Shown: positions 43,374 to 53,825 of the stretch, piece by piece
Position numbering within the stretch: position 1 is the stretch's first letter
Layout of the letters: every line of letters begins with the position of its first letter
The notes under the pieces: model-generated
Seen by the model: the letters and a program-made list of their open reading frames with translations, nothing else
Told to the model about the DNA's origin: nothing
The model's database searches: none
Translations under genes and position numbers: made by a program
From: Taudactylus pleione
Lineage: Eukaryota > Chordata > Amphibia > Anura > Myobatrachidae
Length of the DNA: 64,000 nucleotides
Reading direction: 5' to 3'
Assembly (NCBI GenBank): GCA_031769625.1
Contig: JAUIMM010000519.1
Coordinates: 3,343,501-3,407,500 of the forward strand

Positions 43374-43727
43374 ATGGGCGTATCTATACTGAGTGCAGGG
43401 TATGCAGTGCACATGGGCCCCTGGGTCCAGGGCAGCCCACACCGCACACCCTGCACCTATATAGTCTTATACTTATCTGTCCGTAGTCTCCAGAGTGCTG
43501 TAAAAATTTCTGGGAAAAGGGTGGCGGCCATTTTACAGGTGACTAGCGCATGCACTGTACTGCGGATCCCGGGAAACCAGTGCAGGTGCCATTTTCCTGA
43601 AGACCCGCTCATGTGCAGCAGATTCTGGCACTAAACCAGAATCTACTATACCTAGGCTGGCATCGCAAGAGAGACGAGGGGGCCCGCAATGAGTCTGCAT
43701 TCGGGCCCTCTCCTCTCTTAAGATGTC
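43374..43727 (+). mobile_element. Degenerate copy of the GC-rich hAT MITE family (25478/26480)
   Basis: The left end CATGGGCGTATCTATACTGA matches the CAGGGGCGTATCTATAATGG end. The interior CACACCGCACACCCTGCACC and GGCGGCCATTTT, and GGGCCCTCTCCTCTCTTAAG at the right, follow the family. Right-end bases have decayed and no target duplication is found. Confidence 0.72.
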
Positions 43728-44772
43728 AGAGGCATTTAGCGTCCAATCTAACACTGCATTACACCGCTCTGTGGTTAAACAAAATGGGGTTTACTGAAGA
43801 CCCATCTAAATTTGGGTGTGAAAAGTATCATTTCGCAACATATCGCAGCTATGTCAAATGAATTTTATTTGCCATTTATCGGAAAACTCCTGCCGGGATG
43901 CCGGCTCTGATAAGAGCCTGTCCAAGCTTTCGCAATGACTTTGCTTCTGAAATCGGACCCTGCTTACCTACTTCGCCTGTGTGGCCATTGGGCAATTGGT
44001 AATTGTTACAATGAAAGCAGTGGGAGAAATGGTGGTATGTCTTACCCCCATATACTGGCCACTTAGACCACTGCGTATATTATTATTATTCTGGCTGTAA
44101 CCACATATTCTTATACAGATGCCAGGCTGGTACAAATAAATCTAGGGTGTTGTAATGTTGGGTAACATTTAGAGATCAGCAGTTCTAGTTGGAGTGTCGA
44201 GTGTAATATTATTAGCCATATAAGAAGTGTTGGGTGCCATGGGGCATATAGTTACTCTGTGTTGGAGTAATACACATCCACCCTCTGCACCACACACACA
44301 GCAGAAGGTACATTCCACAGCCCACAGGTAATGAGTAAACGATCAATTTCAGAGAATAGTATTTCATCTATGTCTATTCAGTAGCATCATTGATTGTGAT
44401 TCTGAGCTTGAAAACTAGCAATCTATAGAGAGTATTCAATAACATGGAGACTTGGATAAGCCTGTAACTGGCACAAGAGCTGATTAACACAGCCGATATT
44501 CTCTATGGTCTCCTGATTGCTCATATTGTTATTTATTCCTTTCACACAGCTCACCCTCTACACTCGCAACTACTAGATTAACGTTTTACGTACCAAGAGT
44601 GTGAAGCTAAAGCCCTGCTACCTACAGGGATTAATCTATAAAAGAAGAAGTTTGTTTGTTATCGAACATTTTCCACAGTTCTCAAGGTAATGCTGCCAAA
44701 TCTTACATAGTTATTTAGTATAAAAAAAGTAAGCTGTTAGACCACATAGCGACAACACGATAGAGCGACAAA
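43728..44772. other. Unannotated sequence
   Basis: No recognisable gene, transposon end or tandem repeat. Confidence 0.45.
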
Positions 44773-45499
44773 TCTTATACTGTATATAAAATTCATTGGT
44801 CTGTTTGTTTGTTTATTTGTCTTTCCGGTTATGTATAATGATACCCCTGCTCCGATTGGGATGAAACCAACGTGAGGTGGTCCAGTTGGATCCTGGCCAG
44901 ATTTTAGGGGGGTTAGGGTAGGGTTGGACCTCCCATTGGTGTATTCTGGGGAGCCTGATTCTGAGCCTTTCACTGGATGAATTTGGACGAAAACTTCGTC
45001 GTAACATTAGCTCCCTGAAGACATACTAGGGGTTTGAGGTCCCAGTCGGACCGGCCTGTTCTGGGCCTTCCATTGGATGGATTTGGATGAAATCTTTACA
45101 GAAGGGTGCCAATTGGTCTGAGATGCCTAATGGAGTGGTTGGGGTCCCGGTCGGACCTCACAGCGGAGTGCGCCGGGAAGAATTTTGACCCAGGGAGACT
45201 GTTTTGGGCCTTCCACTCGATGGCTTTGGAAGACATCACATAATAAAACTTAATAACTTGAAGACTTAGGGGTCTATTTACTAAGCAGTGTTAGGAGACA
45301 GAGTGAAAAGTGATAATAAAGTGATAAGGTGCCAGACAATCAGCTCCCAACTGTCATTTTCAAACACAGCCTGTGAGATGACAGTTGGGAGCTGATTGGC
45401 TGGCACCTTATCACTTTCTTATCACTTTTCACTCTGTCTCCTAACACTGCTTAGTAAATAGACCCCTTAACCCTGCACTACGCCAGGTACTTCAGCTAG
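44773..45499 (+). mobile_element. Helitron-like non-autonomous element, interrupted by a MITE
   Basis: It starts TCTTATACTGTATATAAAAT after an A (44772) and ends CAGCTAG before a T (45500), as expected for Helitron insertion between A and T with 5'-TC and 3'-CTAG. Just upstream of the end is a short stem (ACCCTG...CAGGT) around 45472-45488. The 5' part GTCTGTTTGTTTGTTTATTT and GTCTTTCCGG are typical of the vertebrate elements I recall. Interior blocks such as CCAGTCGGACC and GGCCTTCCATTGGATGG are repeated in variant form. No Rep/helicase frame is present. A palindromic MITE occupies 45269-45466. Confidence 0.75.
45269..45466. mobile_element. Near-perfect palindromic MITE (198 bp), TTA target duplication
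   Basis: TTA flanks both sides (45266-45268 and 45467-45469). The two arms, each about 89 bases, beginning GGGGTCTATTTACTAAGCAG, differ at only about two positions; the centre is a 20-base spacer near TTTCAAACACAGCCTGTGAG. The TTA duplication and G-rich ends fit PIF/Harbinger MITEs. Confidence 0.93.
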
Positions 45500-45500
45500 T

Positions 45501-46156
45501 TTTACTAAAAAGAAATAGGTCACATTATATCTGAGCCCCAGTGTGTTTAACTGTAACTGTAAAAAAGAGTATTATGGTTCATTATAGAAAGGACTATAAG
45601 TGTTTCCTTTTACCCTGTGCAAACCTTATAGACCTGTGAGCTTTATTATGTTGTTGTATAAGCCTCCACCAGAAGTCAATTCTTTCATTGAATAAAACCT
45701 TTTCCTTTACTCTCCACAATGCTCTCTTGCCATTATAGCTATGGGGCTAATGCAGAGTTAAGCACAAGTCGGCCATAATTGCTCACTTTCCTCTTTCCCT
45801 GTGTGATAATGATCCATTACAGCCCAGTTATGCACCTTCAGCTAAAACTGGAAATGCTACTGAGTTGCGTACAACTTTGCATCACCCATACTTGTATATG
45901 CTCAGTTCCGGAGTATGTACAGTGCAAATGGTCATACAGCACGTTCAACTCTGCACCAGCGACTCTGTGTAAGTTTTCTCTTTGCAATGTTCAGGCATTA
46001 ACTCCTGTTGATATGCAGAAACACATTGCCCATTTTCTACTAAATTGACAGTTGATATAATACTGCACTGCCTTGCTATTTCTACCCCTAGATGGGTAGT
46101 GGCATGGACGAAAACTATGGTGTTCTCCAGCAGTCATTGTGTAGTAGAGAAAGTGT
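45501..46156. other. Mostly unannotated; possible MITE start near 45740
   Basis: TATGGGGCTAATGCAGAGTT at 45739 resembles the starts of the GAATCAGGCCC-group elements, with no matching right end. The frame at 45779-46048 is not recognised. Confidence 0.4.
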
Positions 46157-46319
46157 GGGGTAGACTTATCAAACCTTGGAGAGAGATAAATTAAGAACCA
46201 ATCAGCTTCTTACTGTCATTTTAAAAGCTGTGATATAAAAATGACAGCTGGAAGCTGATTGGTTGGTACTTTATCTCTCTCCACTGTATCTCTCTCCAAG
46301 GTTTGATAAATCTCTTGGG
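46157..46319. mobile_element. Harbinger-like palindromic MITE (GGGGAGATTTATC family)
   Basis: CTTATCAAACCTTGGAGAGA pairs with TCTCTCCAAGGTTTGATAAA, and AACCAATCAGCTTC with GAAGCTGATTGGTT; ATGACAG/CTGTCAT pairs lie at the centre. Same family as 23994, 24268 and 61351. Confidence 0.82.
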
Positions 46320-46627
46320 AAATTCTAAATAAGGTAAGATACTGTGTGCTGCAGTATTGCTTATGCAGCTATTGTATATAGCTAATATACAGTAAATGTA
46401 CAGTAGTTTGAGCTCACAATAGTCACAGAAAGCGTCCAGAGACATTTTGGTAAAATTCAAAAAGAATAAGCAACTAAGGGGCTGTAAATTCCTTTTATAA
46501 GCCTATGTTTGGCTTATTTATGTTCCATGCACTGTGATTGGCTGCATTCTTCATGGGATATTTCTATTGAGTGAATTTTTAACTCAATGATATTAGCCTA
46601 TCAATTTGCCCATTTCTAATAGATAGA

Positions 46628-46797
46628 GATCAAACCTTCTAAGGAGGACAAGTGAAGAAGCTTCCTTAAGTAACCAATCAGCTTCTTGCTATAATTTATC
46701 AAGTATATTTTATAAAATGATAGCTAGAAGCTGATTGGTTGCTACAGGTAACGTCTCCACCTGTCCTCTTTAAAAGGTTTGATACATCTTCCCCCTT
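46628..46797. mobile_element. Harbinger-like palindromic MITE, longer-arm subtype
   Basis: GATCAAACCTTCTAAGGAGG and CACCTGTCCTCTTTAAAAGG with TTTGATACATCTTCCCCC are the two arms. AACCAATCAGCTTCTTGCTA pairs with AGCTAGAAGCTGATTGGTT. The same CCTGTCCTCTTTAAAAGG arm is present at 23640-23680. Confidence 0.78.
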
Positions 46798-47236
46798 AAT
46801 CACACAAGAATATACCTTCTAATGCATTTGTGAATTCCTGGAAAAGTATGTTGAAGACATTTTAGTTGTAGGCAGGAAAAAGTGCATTAAAAGGATTGTA
46901 CTACCTCTGTTCCAGCCAATCACTGTATGTGCATCTATAATCTGTAGTAAGAACAAACAAAGTGGAATGTTATGCTATGCTATTGGAAGGGAGCTGATCA
47001 CTGGTCACATGAAACATTCTCCATCTCCTATCCAATCACGTGCCTCCCACGAGTGTGCTGCTGTTTTTCCAGTCTTTACAGTGTTTCACATTTAGTATTA
47101 CGAAGTACAGGTAATGGTCAGGTGGTTGCTCTTTTGGGCATGGAAAGTTCAGAAATGAATGTATGTACAAAGGAAACATAATAACATAATATTCTGTAAA
47201 AGGCACCAATAGCACATCTGTGGAAAGGCTCTAATG
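46798..47236. other. Unannotated sequence
   Basis: No recognisable feature apart from the target duplication CTCTAATG at 47229-47236. Confidence 0.4.
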
Positions 47237-47550
47237 TATGGTTCTCAAACTTTTTTGAATCACGGCGCCCTAGAGTAACAGCTTTGCTTTCACGGCACCC
47301 CTAAGCCAAAAGTTTGTTATTGAGAAACACAGAAAAAAATGTAGTAAAGTTGTGAAGTAAATTGTGCTGACCTGTCATCCTTAGGCTCAGTTATGTGGCG
47401 GTGGACAGGTTTGTGCTTCTGTTTGTCCACATATTTATATTACATTAACCATAAACAATTTGATTTGGTGCTGGGTCACCAAGCTGAGGCACCCCTGCAA
47501 GTGTCCCTAGGCACCCCATGGTGCCACGGCGCACAGTTTGGGAACCACTG
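47237..47550. mobile_element. hAT MITE (314 bp) with CTCTAATG target duplication
   Basis: Flanked by CTCTAATG at 47229-47236 and 47551-47558. The left TATGGTTCTCAAACTTTTTT and the right-end reverse complement CAGTGGTTCCCAAACTGTGC are imperfect inverted repeats, followed by shared CGGCGCCC/GGTGCCACGGCGC blocks. A central core (47365-47431) recurs without the ends at 5353-5415. Confidence 0.92.
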
Positions 47551-47751
47551 CTCTAATGGATTTATTAGCACACATATACCTATTTAGCAAATAATATTTG
47601 CAAGATATTCCCCCACTTTCAGGGGGGTGGAGGTGAATCTGCAAATATTATGAATCCCCTGATATCTACTCCAGTCCCTTCATTTCCGACAGCAGCCGCA
47701 ATCCCCATAGGTTTCTATGGGACAGCAAAGCTGTCATATTTACCAAACGTG

Positions 47752-48389
47752 GGAGCTCATTCAGACCCGCTCGCTAAGATGCATACTCTCGCTGCTGGTG
47801 ATGGTATGCAGTGTGTATGCAGTGTGTATGCAGTGTGTGTATGCAGTGTGTGTATGCAGTGTGTATGCATTGTGCGCATGCGCATACCTTAGAGAAAGTC
47901 CACAGTGCACTCGCTCGCTGCACATAGACAGCCCAGCAGAGTGAGTGACAGGAGAAGCCGTTTGTAGGTGGTAACAGGGACTGGCCATTAAAACCGGGGG
48001 AGTGTAGGTGCAAAAGCAGGCGTGTCTGAGCATCTCAGCGGTGTATTAGAGGTATGTATAATTATAAGACAGCATCATAGTACACGTCACCTGGCTGGTT
48101 TTTACACTGAAGTGCTCGCAGTGCTTGCGGCAGTGTATGGTCAACCTCAAGTGCTGCGATAGCATCCGATGTTACCTGATGTACCGATGGTTGCATACAC
48201 TTCCTGGACATGACGTGCACAAGTGGACATCTTAAAACAGGCTGGTGGGTGTCTGCATACACTATGTGATCGCTCTCTAAGAAATACTGGGCGTTCTAAT
48301 GCATTGCTGTGCGACAGCACTGCCTACGCAATTTGCATACACATCGTGCGAGCGATCGCATCTAACGAGAGGCTCTGAATCAGGCCCTT
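47752..48389. mobile_element. GAATCAGGCCC-group MITE with CAGACCCGCTCGCTA subtype left end
   Basis: Left CTCATTCAGACCCGCTCGCT pairs imperfectly with right CGAGAGGCTCTGAATCAGGC. The interior contains a GTATGCAGTGT minisatellite and GATGTACCGATGGTTGCATA, a block also found inverted at 63093-63118. Non-coding; overlapping frames here are not genes. Confidence 0.75.
47804..47880. repeat. GTATGCAGTGT minisatellite
   Basis: About six units of 11 or 13 bases (GTATGCAGTGT with or without an extra GT). It lies within the left third of the 47752-48389 element. Confidence 0.92.
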
Positions 48390-49236
48390 GGTCCCAATAG
48401 GATAACGCCATCTGCAGATAAATGTGCCCCAATGACTGGTACAAATGGTAGACACCTTGGGGGTGGGAAACATTATTTTTGGTGGCAATTATTTTTTTTT
48501 AAAGACAATGCACACTATAAAATAACCACCTGCTGTTTAAATGTCTCACAAACTCTAACTGATCTAGTAATTTTATCATAGTAATAACCATGTTAACAGA
48601 CAGAGATGCCCTGCTACATTGATTTCCTCATTGGCCTGCAAAAATGCCCTCTGTTTCTCAACTCCTAATTAGGTATTTCATTGATAAATCCTCTAGTACT
48701 TTCCTATTTCCTGGCACTTGGAGGAATTCAAAAGAAATCATCTAGGGGCTTCTTAATCAGAGCAGCGGTAAAGTCTGTAACTAATATAAGAAGCAATAAA
48801 TAACTGATCATTTATATCTGAGAATTCCCCAGCTTCTTTTTACTTAATTGGACATTCTAACAAATTTATAATGAAAGCACGGCTACTGCTGTGCATTTTG
48901 TAATATCTGTTCCTGTGCAATTAAGTTTTAGGCTAGACATGTATTTGAAAAGTTATTAGCACTACCTAAATACATAAGTAATGAAACTGCAATTAATAAG
49001 GTTAGAGGAAGTGTCAGAGGGAATCTCTCGCTATGTTAAAGTCATTATAAATTACTATTTGGCCATGATATCTTTTTACACTGTACATTATGCAACACAG
49101 GCTATGTTAAGGAGGTAAAGAGCATTTTATGGTATAAAATAGAGATGAGCAAAATCCCAGCGAAGTCTTGCACAGATTAAGCTTTGTAGCAAAATAGTCC
49201 ATTTAAAAAATGTGCAAGGTCCAGTATATCGCACAT
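48390..49236. other. Unannotated sequence
   Basis: AT-rich sequence with no recognised gene or repeat end. Confidence 0.45.
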
Positions 49237-49800
49237 TGGGGCTAATTAAGCTTAGGACCGAATTGCAAAGCAGGCGGCTTTACAATTCTGTCCTTGCTAA
49301 TATGCAAATGCAGCAGGAGGTGTATGACACTCCCTGCTGCATTTGCGATCCCAGCACTGAGACGGAGGCCGCAGGCTGGGATCACAATCGCGACCACCAG
49401 TCGTGATGGTGAACAGCGCCTGGTCCCCGGCCAGCTGAGTAAGCCTCAGCTTACTCAGGCTGGCCGGCTTGCGAGGCCGTGGACACTGCCCCCAGCATTG
49501 CCACTCCCGGAAAATGGGGTGGACATGTCCCAATTTTCAGGAAAGCCTGCTGTCCCCGCCCCCGCACCGCCCCTTAAATGCCTCTGCCTGTCAATCAGGA
49601 CAGAAGCACAGAAGGGGCTGCGTGCGATCACCAAGCAGGACACGTTCTGCACATTCGGAGAACGGATCCTGCGCTGCACATTCGGAAAACGGACCCTGCG
49701 CTGCACATTCGGAGAACGGGTCTTGCGCATGTGCAGATTCCTGATAATCGGGAATCTGCGATCAGTATTGCACAGATGTGCAATGCTGAATCAGCCCCAT
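49237..49800. mobile_element. GAATCAGGCCC-group MITE with tandem 24-bp units
   Basis: The left TTGGGGCTAATTAAGCTTAG and right AATGCTGAATCAGCCCCA are imperfect inverted repeats. Internal inverted pairs include ATGCAAATGCAGCAGGAG with CTCCCTGCTGCATTTGCG and AGCTGAGTAAGCC with GGCTTACTCAGC-like sequence. Near 49651-49735 a 27-base unit (CACATTCGGAGAACGGATCC) is repeated three times. The 169-codon frame starting at 49294 is composed of this non-coding element. Confidence 0.7.
49651..49732. repeat. Three tandem 27-bp units inside the MITE
   Basis: Units read CACATTCGGAGAACGGATCC, CACATTCGGAAAACGGACCC and CACATTCGGAGAACGGGTCT, each followed by TGCGCTG or TGCGCAT. The spacing is 27 bases, divisible by 3, which is why several frames stay open here. 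Confidence 0.9.
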
Positions 49801-50083
49801 TGATACGGTCTGAAGGGGATATGGCAGGGTATGATGAGAGGTGGTCATACAACACATTTAATATAGGTATGACCTCTTTTGCCAGGTAAGGCTGGCTGCT
49901 TTTTTTTTTCACCTGACCACCATGAGATAAATGTAGGGGTGCAGCTGGTGGTTTCCTATACTTTTAATTTTTTCATTTTCTACTACGGGTTCCTATATGA
50001 GCTTACATCATGTTAACATATCATTCTCAATGGGTTTTTTTTTAGTAAATGTGGAAAGATAAATAAATCTCAAATATGTTGTA

Positions 50084-50421
50084 TAAAGCTAGGTAGACGC
50101 ATGACAGATTTGCCAACAACTAGACAAATTCAGGATGTGAAGCATACACACTACACTATCATTGCTTAGTTTCAATTGATCACCTGGACAGGTGTTGTTT
50201 GCTTATATGTAGGTTCAGGTCGATCTCCATAAACTCTTAAAGATGTCCTTTTCAAACGGGACTGACATAGCTGGTGCACACTCTATGTTGGTGACAGATC
50301 TGACGGGTTATCGGCCGACTATCTGGCCCTGGTGCAGTGTACACACTAAACAATTCTCAGGCCAGCAACCCATTATCTGACAGGTTCGGCCGAGACTTAT
50401 ACAGTGTGTATCCAGCTTTAG
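50084..50421. mobile_element. MITE with AAAGCTGGATACACAC-type ends
   Basis: The left TAAAGCTAGGTAGACGCATG and right-end reverse complement TAAAGCTGGATACACACTGT are imperfect inverted repeats. The interior is non-coding. A related end occurs at 51640-51658. Confidence 0.65.
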
Positions 50422-51329
50422 TTATAATGAGGGTTCCTTCCCTCTATGTTTATTGAGGCACTAGACAACTGTCACCCTCAATAGCTTATAAGGAAGGAAG
50501 AGGAAATATTCTCCACACCATGTATTTCCTCCTTGCCTGTCAGTCACTTCCCTGCTTACATTCTGAATATGAGATGGACGTAAGTATAACTGTGTGCCCG
50601 CACTGCATGGTAAAATGGGTCAGGTTTTAAAGTTTAACATAACCTGCACTTGTGAATCCGGGGCAGACAAGTGCAAGTAGTAAGCACACATACAGTAAGT
50701 GTAGCATACAGAACCGTAACTAGAATTTTTGATGCCCTGTGCCAGAAAGAGCATTGGCGCCCCCCACACCCCCATTTTTAAATAGGGACAAAAGGTAGTG
50801 CACCTGAAAAAGGCAGAGGTGTAGTGTGGTGTCCTGGCACCTGGAGCAAGTACGTGCTATGGCCCCTTGTCCCCCCATGACCCCCCCCCCCCTACATGTC
50901 CAGCAAGTCAGGGCAAGCATTAGGCTTGGGCATGAAAGTGTTAGTAGGAGAAGTACAATGGTAAGGGACCAGTAAGAGGCATGGGCAGCAGCAAGAGGGA
51001 ATGTGGTTACTGATTTGTCTCTTAGAGAGCATCCGAGATTTTGTGCTTTCATTTCCACTATAATGGAAAACAGGTATTTTTTTTTATAGGTTAAAAAATA
51101 CATACATTTATAAAAAAAATAAAATATTTAATAACAAAATGCTTTATTCAAGAAATAAAGCATATTTATAAATGATTTTTTATTTATTAACTAGAATATG
51201 TACCACCATAATACGGCAGTTGTGGCATCATTTGCAATTGATAGCCAGTGACTCTTACCACCATTAGAGTTATTGTTGGAATTAGAAGGATTATAGGGCA
51301 ACAAGGTTCAAATCAGAAAACTGCACTTA

Positions 51330-51655
51330 AGGTGGGTACATACTGCAAAGATATATCTGCAGATCGAGTGATGTAGATGATGGTCGTTCATATACACTGA
51401 ATGACCAGACGTGAGCCCCTCCCCAAGGCTGACGCTGCATGTGTACGGGCGGTCGGCTGATCACCCGTAAACACTTGCTGATGGACAGATTTATCTGCAG
51501 ACTTATCTGCCATCAGCTGTGCAGCAGAGCCAACGTGATATGTCTGTGAACGATGTTGTTCACAGACACATCCCTGGCACACACTGGCCGACAGGCACCA
51601 GATATATTGGCCCATCAATTGATCGGCCAATATATCTGCCAGTGTGTAACCAGCT
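51330..51655. mobile_element. Harbinger-like MITE with TTA target duplication
   Basis: TTA lies at 51327-51329 and 51656-51658. The left AGGTGGGTACATACTGC and right-end reverse complement AGCTGGTTACACACTGG are imperfect inverted repeats. Internal hairpins GGCCAATATATCTG/CAGATATATTGGCC (51597-51638) and TGTCTGTGAACGA/TGTTCACAGACA are clear. Confidence 0.8.
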
Positions 51656-51750
51656 TTACCTGCAATTTTCACATTTATGCACTTTGCCTCTTATCAGTAT
51701 CCAGCTGACTCCAGTGACTTCATCAGAAAAGGAGGAGTGAAGAGCCACTA

Positions 51751-52045
51751 GGGGGTGGTGTGAGAAGAGGCTCAAAAGAAAAAGTGTGTGGTGTGTGGTG
51801 CAGGGGAAAGCTATGTAATTACTAATTAGGGCTAATTGTAGAAGGAGGTGGGCATAGATATAATAAGGAGTAAAGGGAGAGAGTCAGAGTGGGGAGAAAG
51901 AGAGCATAATGTAGGTACAAACCATGAAGAGACAGAGAGACATGAGGAAGGAGGTGATGGGGGAGGGGAGAATGAATTAAACAGGTGGATGATGAGAAGA
52001 GGTGCTCAAGAGCTGAGCACCAAGGAGGAGCTTTAGTCAGGGGGT
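51751..52045. repeat. Purine-rich tract
   Basis: The plus strand is dominated by G and A (GGAGAAAGAGAGCATAATG, GAGGAAGGAGGTGATGGGGG). It contains no repeat unit that I can define. The 62- and 83-codon frames follow from the composition. Confidence 0.5.
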
Positions 52046-52094
52046 AGCATAGGCACAGGAAGAGCTGTGCCACCAGTGAAAGAATGGATGCTAG

Positions 52095-52706
52095 CAGGGG
52101 TGTAACTACAACTGTTAGGGCCCCATAGCACGATTTTGAAAGCTCCCCACCTCCCAGCTGTTAAAGAGTCACCTCTTTCCACAGCATTCCCCCAGACTAA
52201 GTATACCTCCTGGTCAGGCCCACCTCCCAATGTGAGCTCTTCCGCAGTCTGCACTGCTGCAGACCACAGCTCTGTGTATGTGCTGAGTGCTCACCTCTCC
52301 TTTGGGCGCCGGCTTCTGTTCGGCTGCATGAGCTGCTGCAGTCAGGGAAGTGTTGGCTCCTCTAGTCCCGGCGCGGTCCTTCACTCTGATGCTGGGAGTG
52401 GGGGTGGGCCCGGTGCGGCCCATGGTTATCATTCAATTCCAGCAGGCCAGGTAAAGGGGCATCCTGATTGGGTGCAGGAGGAAAGGGGGGCCGCAGGCCC
52501 TGGAAGGACTGGTCAGGCACCATAGAAGCCGCACTCCAGGCACCCATGATAGAGGGGTGCATGTGGCTGAGCTATTGTTTAGTCTCCACTCTGCCGGGGA
52601 CCGATCCCCGGCGGTATATTAATGAAGTGATTGCTGTCTGTTCCCCCCCATCGTAGATGGCGCCCAGAGCATGATCTCCACCGGCTCCGCCCATGCTATG
52701 CCCCTG
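52095..52706. mobile_element. GC-rich hAT-like element nested in the 50709 element
   Basis: It starts CAGGGGTGTAACTACAACTG and ends GCCCATGCTATGCCCCTG, with the outer CAGGGG/CCCCTG complementary. No target duplication is evident. The 129-codon frame at 52136-52525 lies inside and has no recognised domain. Confidence 0.5.
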
Positions 52707-52884
52707 CTTATAGGGAAGGACCAGGGAAGAGATAGGGGAGGCCAGGAGATGCTGGGGATTAAACAAGAGGAAGCTACAAGTGAGAATGATAATACACAGT
52801 AAAATTGACAGGCCCAAATAGCGCCCCCTGACCTGCGGTGCCCTGTGCTATGGCACAGGTCGCACCACCCTAGTTACAGCCCTG

Positions 52885-53154
52885 CTTGTGCGCACACATT
52901 AAATGTGCATATAGCAAAATACCTACAGACTGGTATTGCACAACCAAGGTTCAATCATTCACAGCACATCTGCAGTAATTCAAGCTAAAAACTATGTTAT
53001 CCGGTGACAGTAAAGGGAATCACTTTGTTGTTGTAGTTTAGTTTTTCAGCACTTAGTATAAATATCTAGTAGACCTTTTATTTTCTAATGATGCCTGAGC
53101 ACTTTACCGAAAGACACCAACATTAATGAACATACCTTTCAGAGCAGCCTTTCA
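52885..53154. other. Unannotated sequence
   Basis: No recognised feature. Confidence 0.35.

Positions 53155-53200
<46 letters not shown>
53155..53200. repeat. (TA)n microsatellite
   Basis: About 22 uninterrupted AT dinucleotides. Confidence 0.97.
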
Positions 53201-53203
<3 letters not shown>

Positions 53204-53234
53204 AAACTAAATGTTCAGAAAGTTTAGTTTGACA

Positions 53235-53311
53235 GGACGGCAGTTGTCTGTGCCATGGCACTGGTCGCACCAAGGCACAGACACTGGTCGCACTACCCTA
53301 GTTACGGCCCT
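53235..53311 (+). repeat. Right-end fragment of the 24286 hAT family with local duplication
   Basis: CTGTGCCATGGCACTGGTCG occurs, then a second CACTGGTCGCACTACCCTAG leading into TTACGGCCCTG. The CACTGGTCGCAC block is present twice 33 bp apart, unlike the intact copy. Confidence 0.75.
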
Positions 53312-53524
53312 GGTAACACATCTCCTGGATATATAGTTTAGCTAGAGATACTGTAGGCATATCTATTGCAGCCCCAATGGCCTGCTGATGACAGGTTCTT
53401 TAATGCCCAACACCTATTGGCAGAGTTTGTAGTGGTGCTGGATGCACAGTGGGTGTGGAAGTTAGCCCATACAGCAGGCAGCTTATCCAGGTCATTGGTT
53501 TATTAATCAGAAAATGTCAGTTAA

Positions 53525-53821
53525 GGTGCGTACACATGTAACAATTTTTTTAATCATTTAACTATAACGATGTCGTTATCGTTCAATCGTTCAAAAAATC
53601 GTTCAGTTTCTGAGTTATAATGATGAACGAAAATTGTTCAAGCGCGCTCCTATTTGTAGTTTGTAGTTCATTTCAAATATAACGATTTTCATTAAGGGAA
53701 GGAACATTTATCGTTCATCATTGTAAAAATCGTTTATTACACTTCAAAAAATCGTTCACTTTTCAAGGGAAAATCTGACAGATAATCGTTTGCTACTAAA
53801 ATCATTACATGTGTATGCACC
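53525..53821. mobile_element. MITE with GGTGCGTACACATG ends between TTAA tetranucleotides
   Basis: The left GGTGCGTACACATGTAA and right TTACATGTGTATGCACC are inverted repeats with one mismatch, flanked by TTAA on both sides (53521-53524, 53822-53825). The interior is rich in ATCGTT/AACGAT motifs that pair with one another. The ends resemble the 18551/28367 family, but the interior differs. Confidence 0.85.
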
Positions 53822-53825
53822 TTAA

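Larger units (their letters stand above)
50709..52884 (+). mobile_element. hAT element of the 24286 family, split by about 1.9 kb of other insertions
   Basis: The left part (50709-50818, CAGAACCGTAACTAGAATTT ... GTAGTGCACCTGAAAA) and right part (52725-52884, GAGGCCAGGAGATGCTGGGG ... CTAGTTACAGCCCTG) together equal the intact 245-bp copy at 24286-24530. The intervening 1.9 kb holds at least two further elements. No 8-bp target duplication remains (GTAGCATA against CTTGTGCG). Confidence 0.7.

Noticed and set aside
49294..49803. 169-codon frame rich in Cys, Arg and Pro
   Set aside because: It lies wholly within a MITE with inverted-repeat ends, and openness is helped by three 27-bp tandem units.
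52136..52525. 129-codon plus-strand frame with Gly/Pro/Ser-rich product
   Set aside because: It falls inside a CAGGGG...CCCCTG element with high GC content, and no domain or splice context was recognised.
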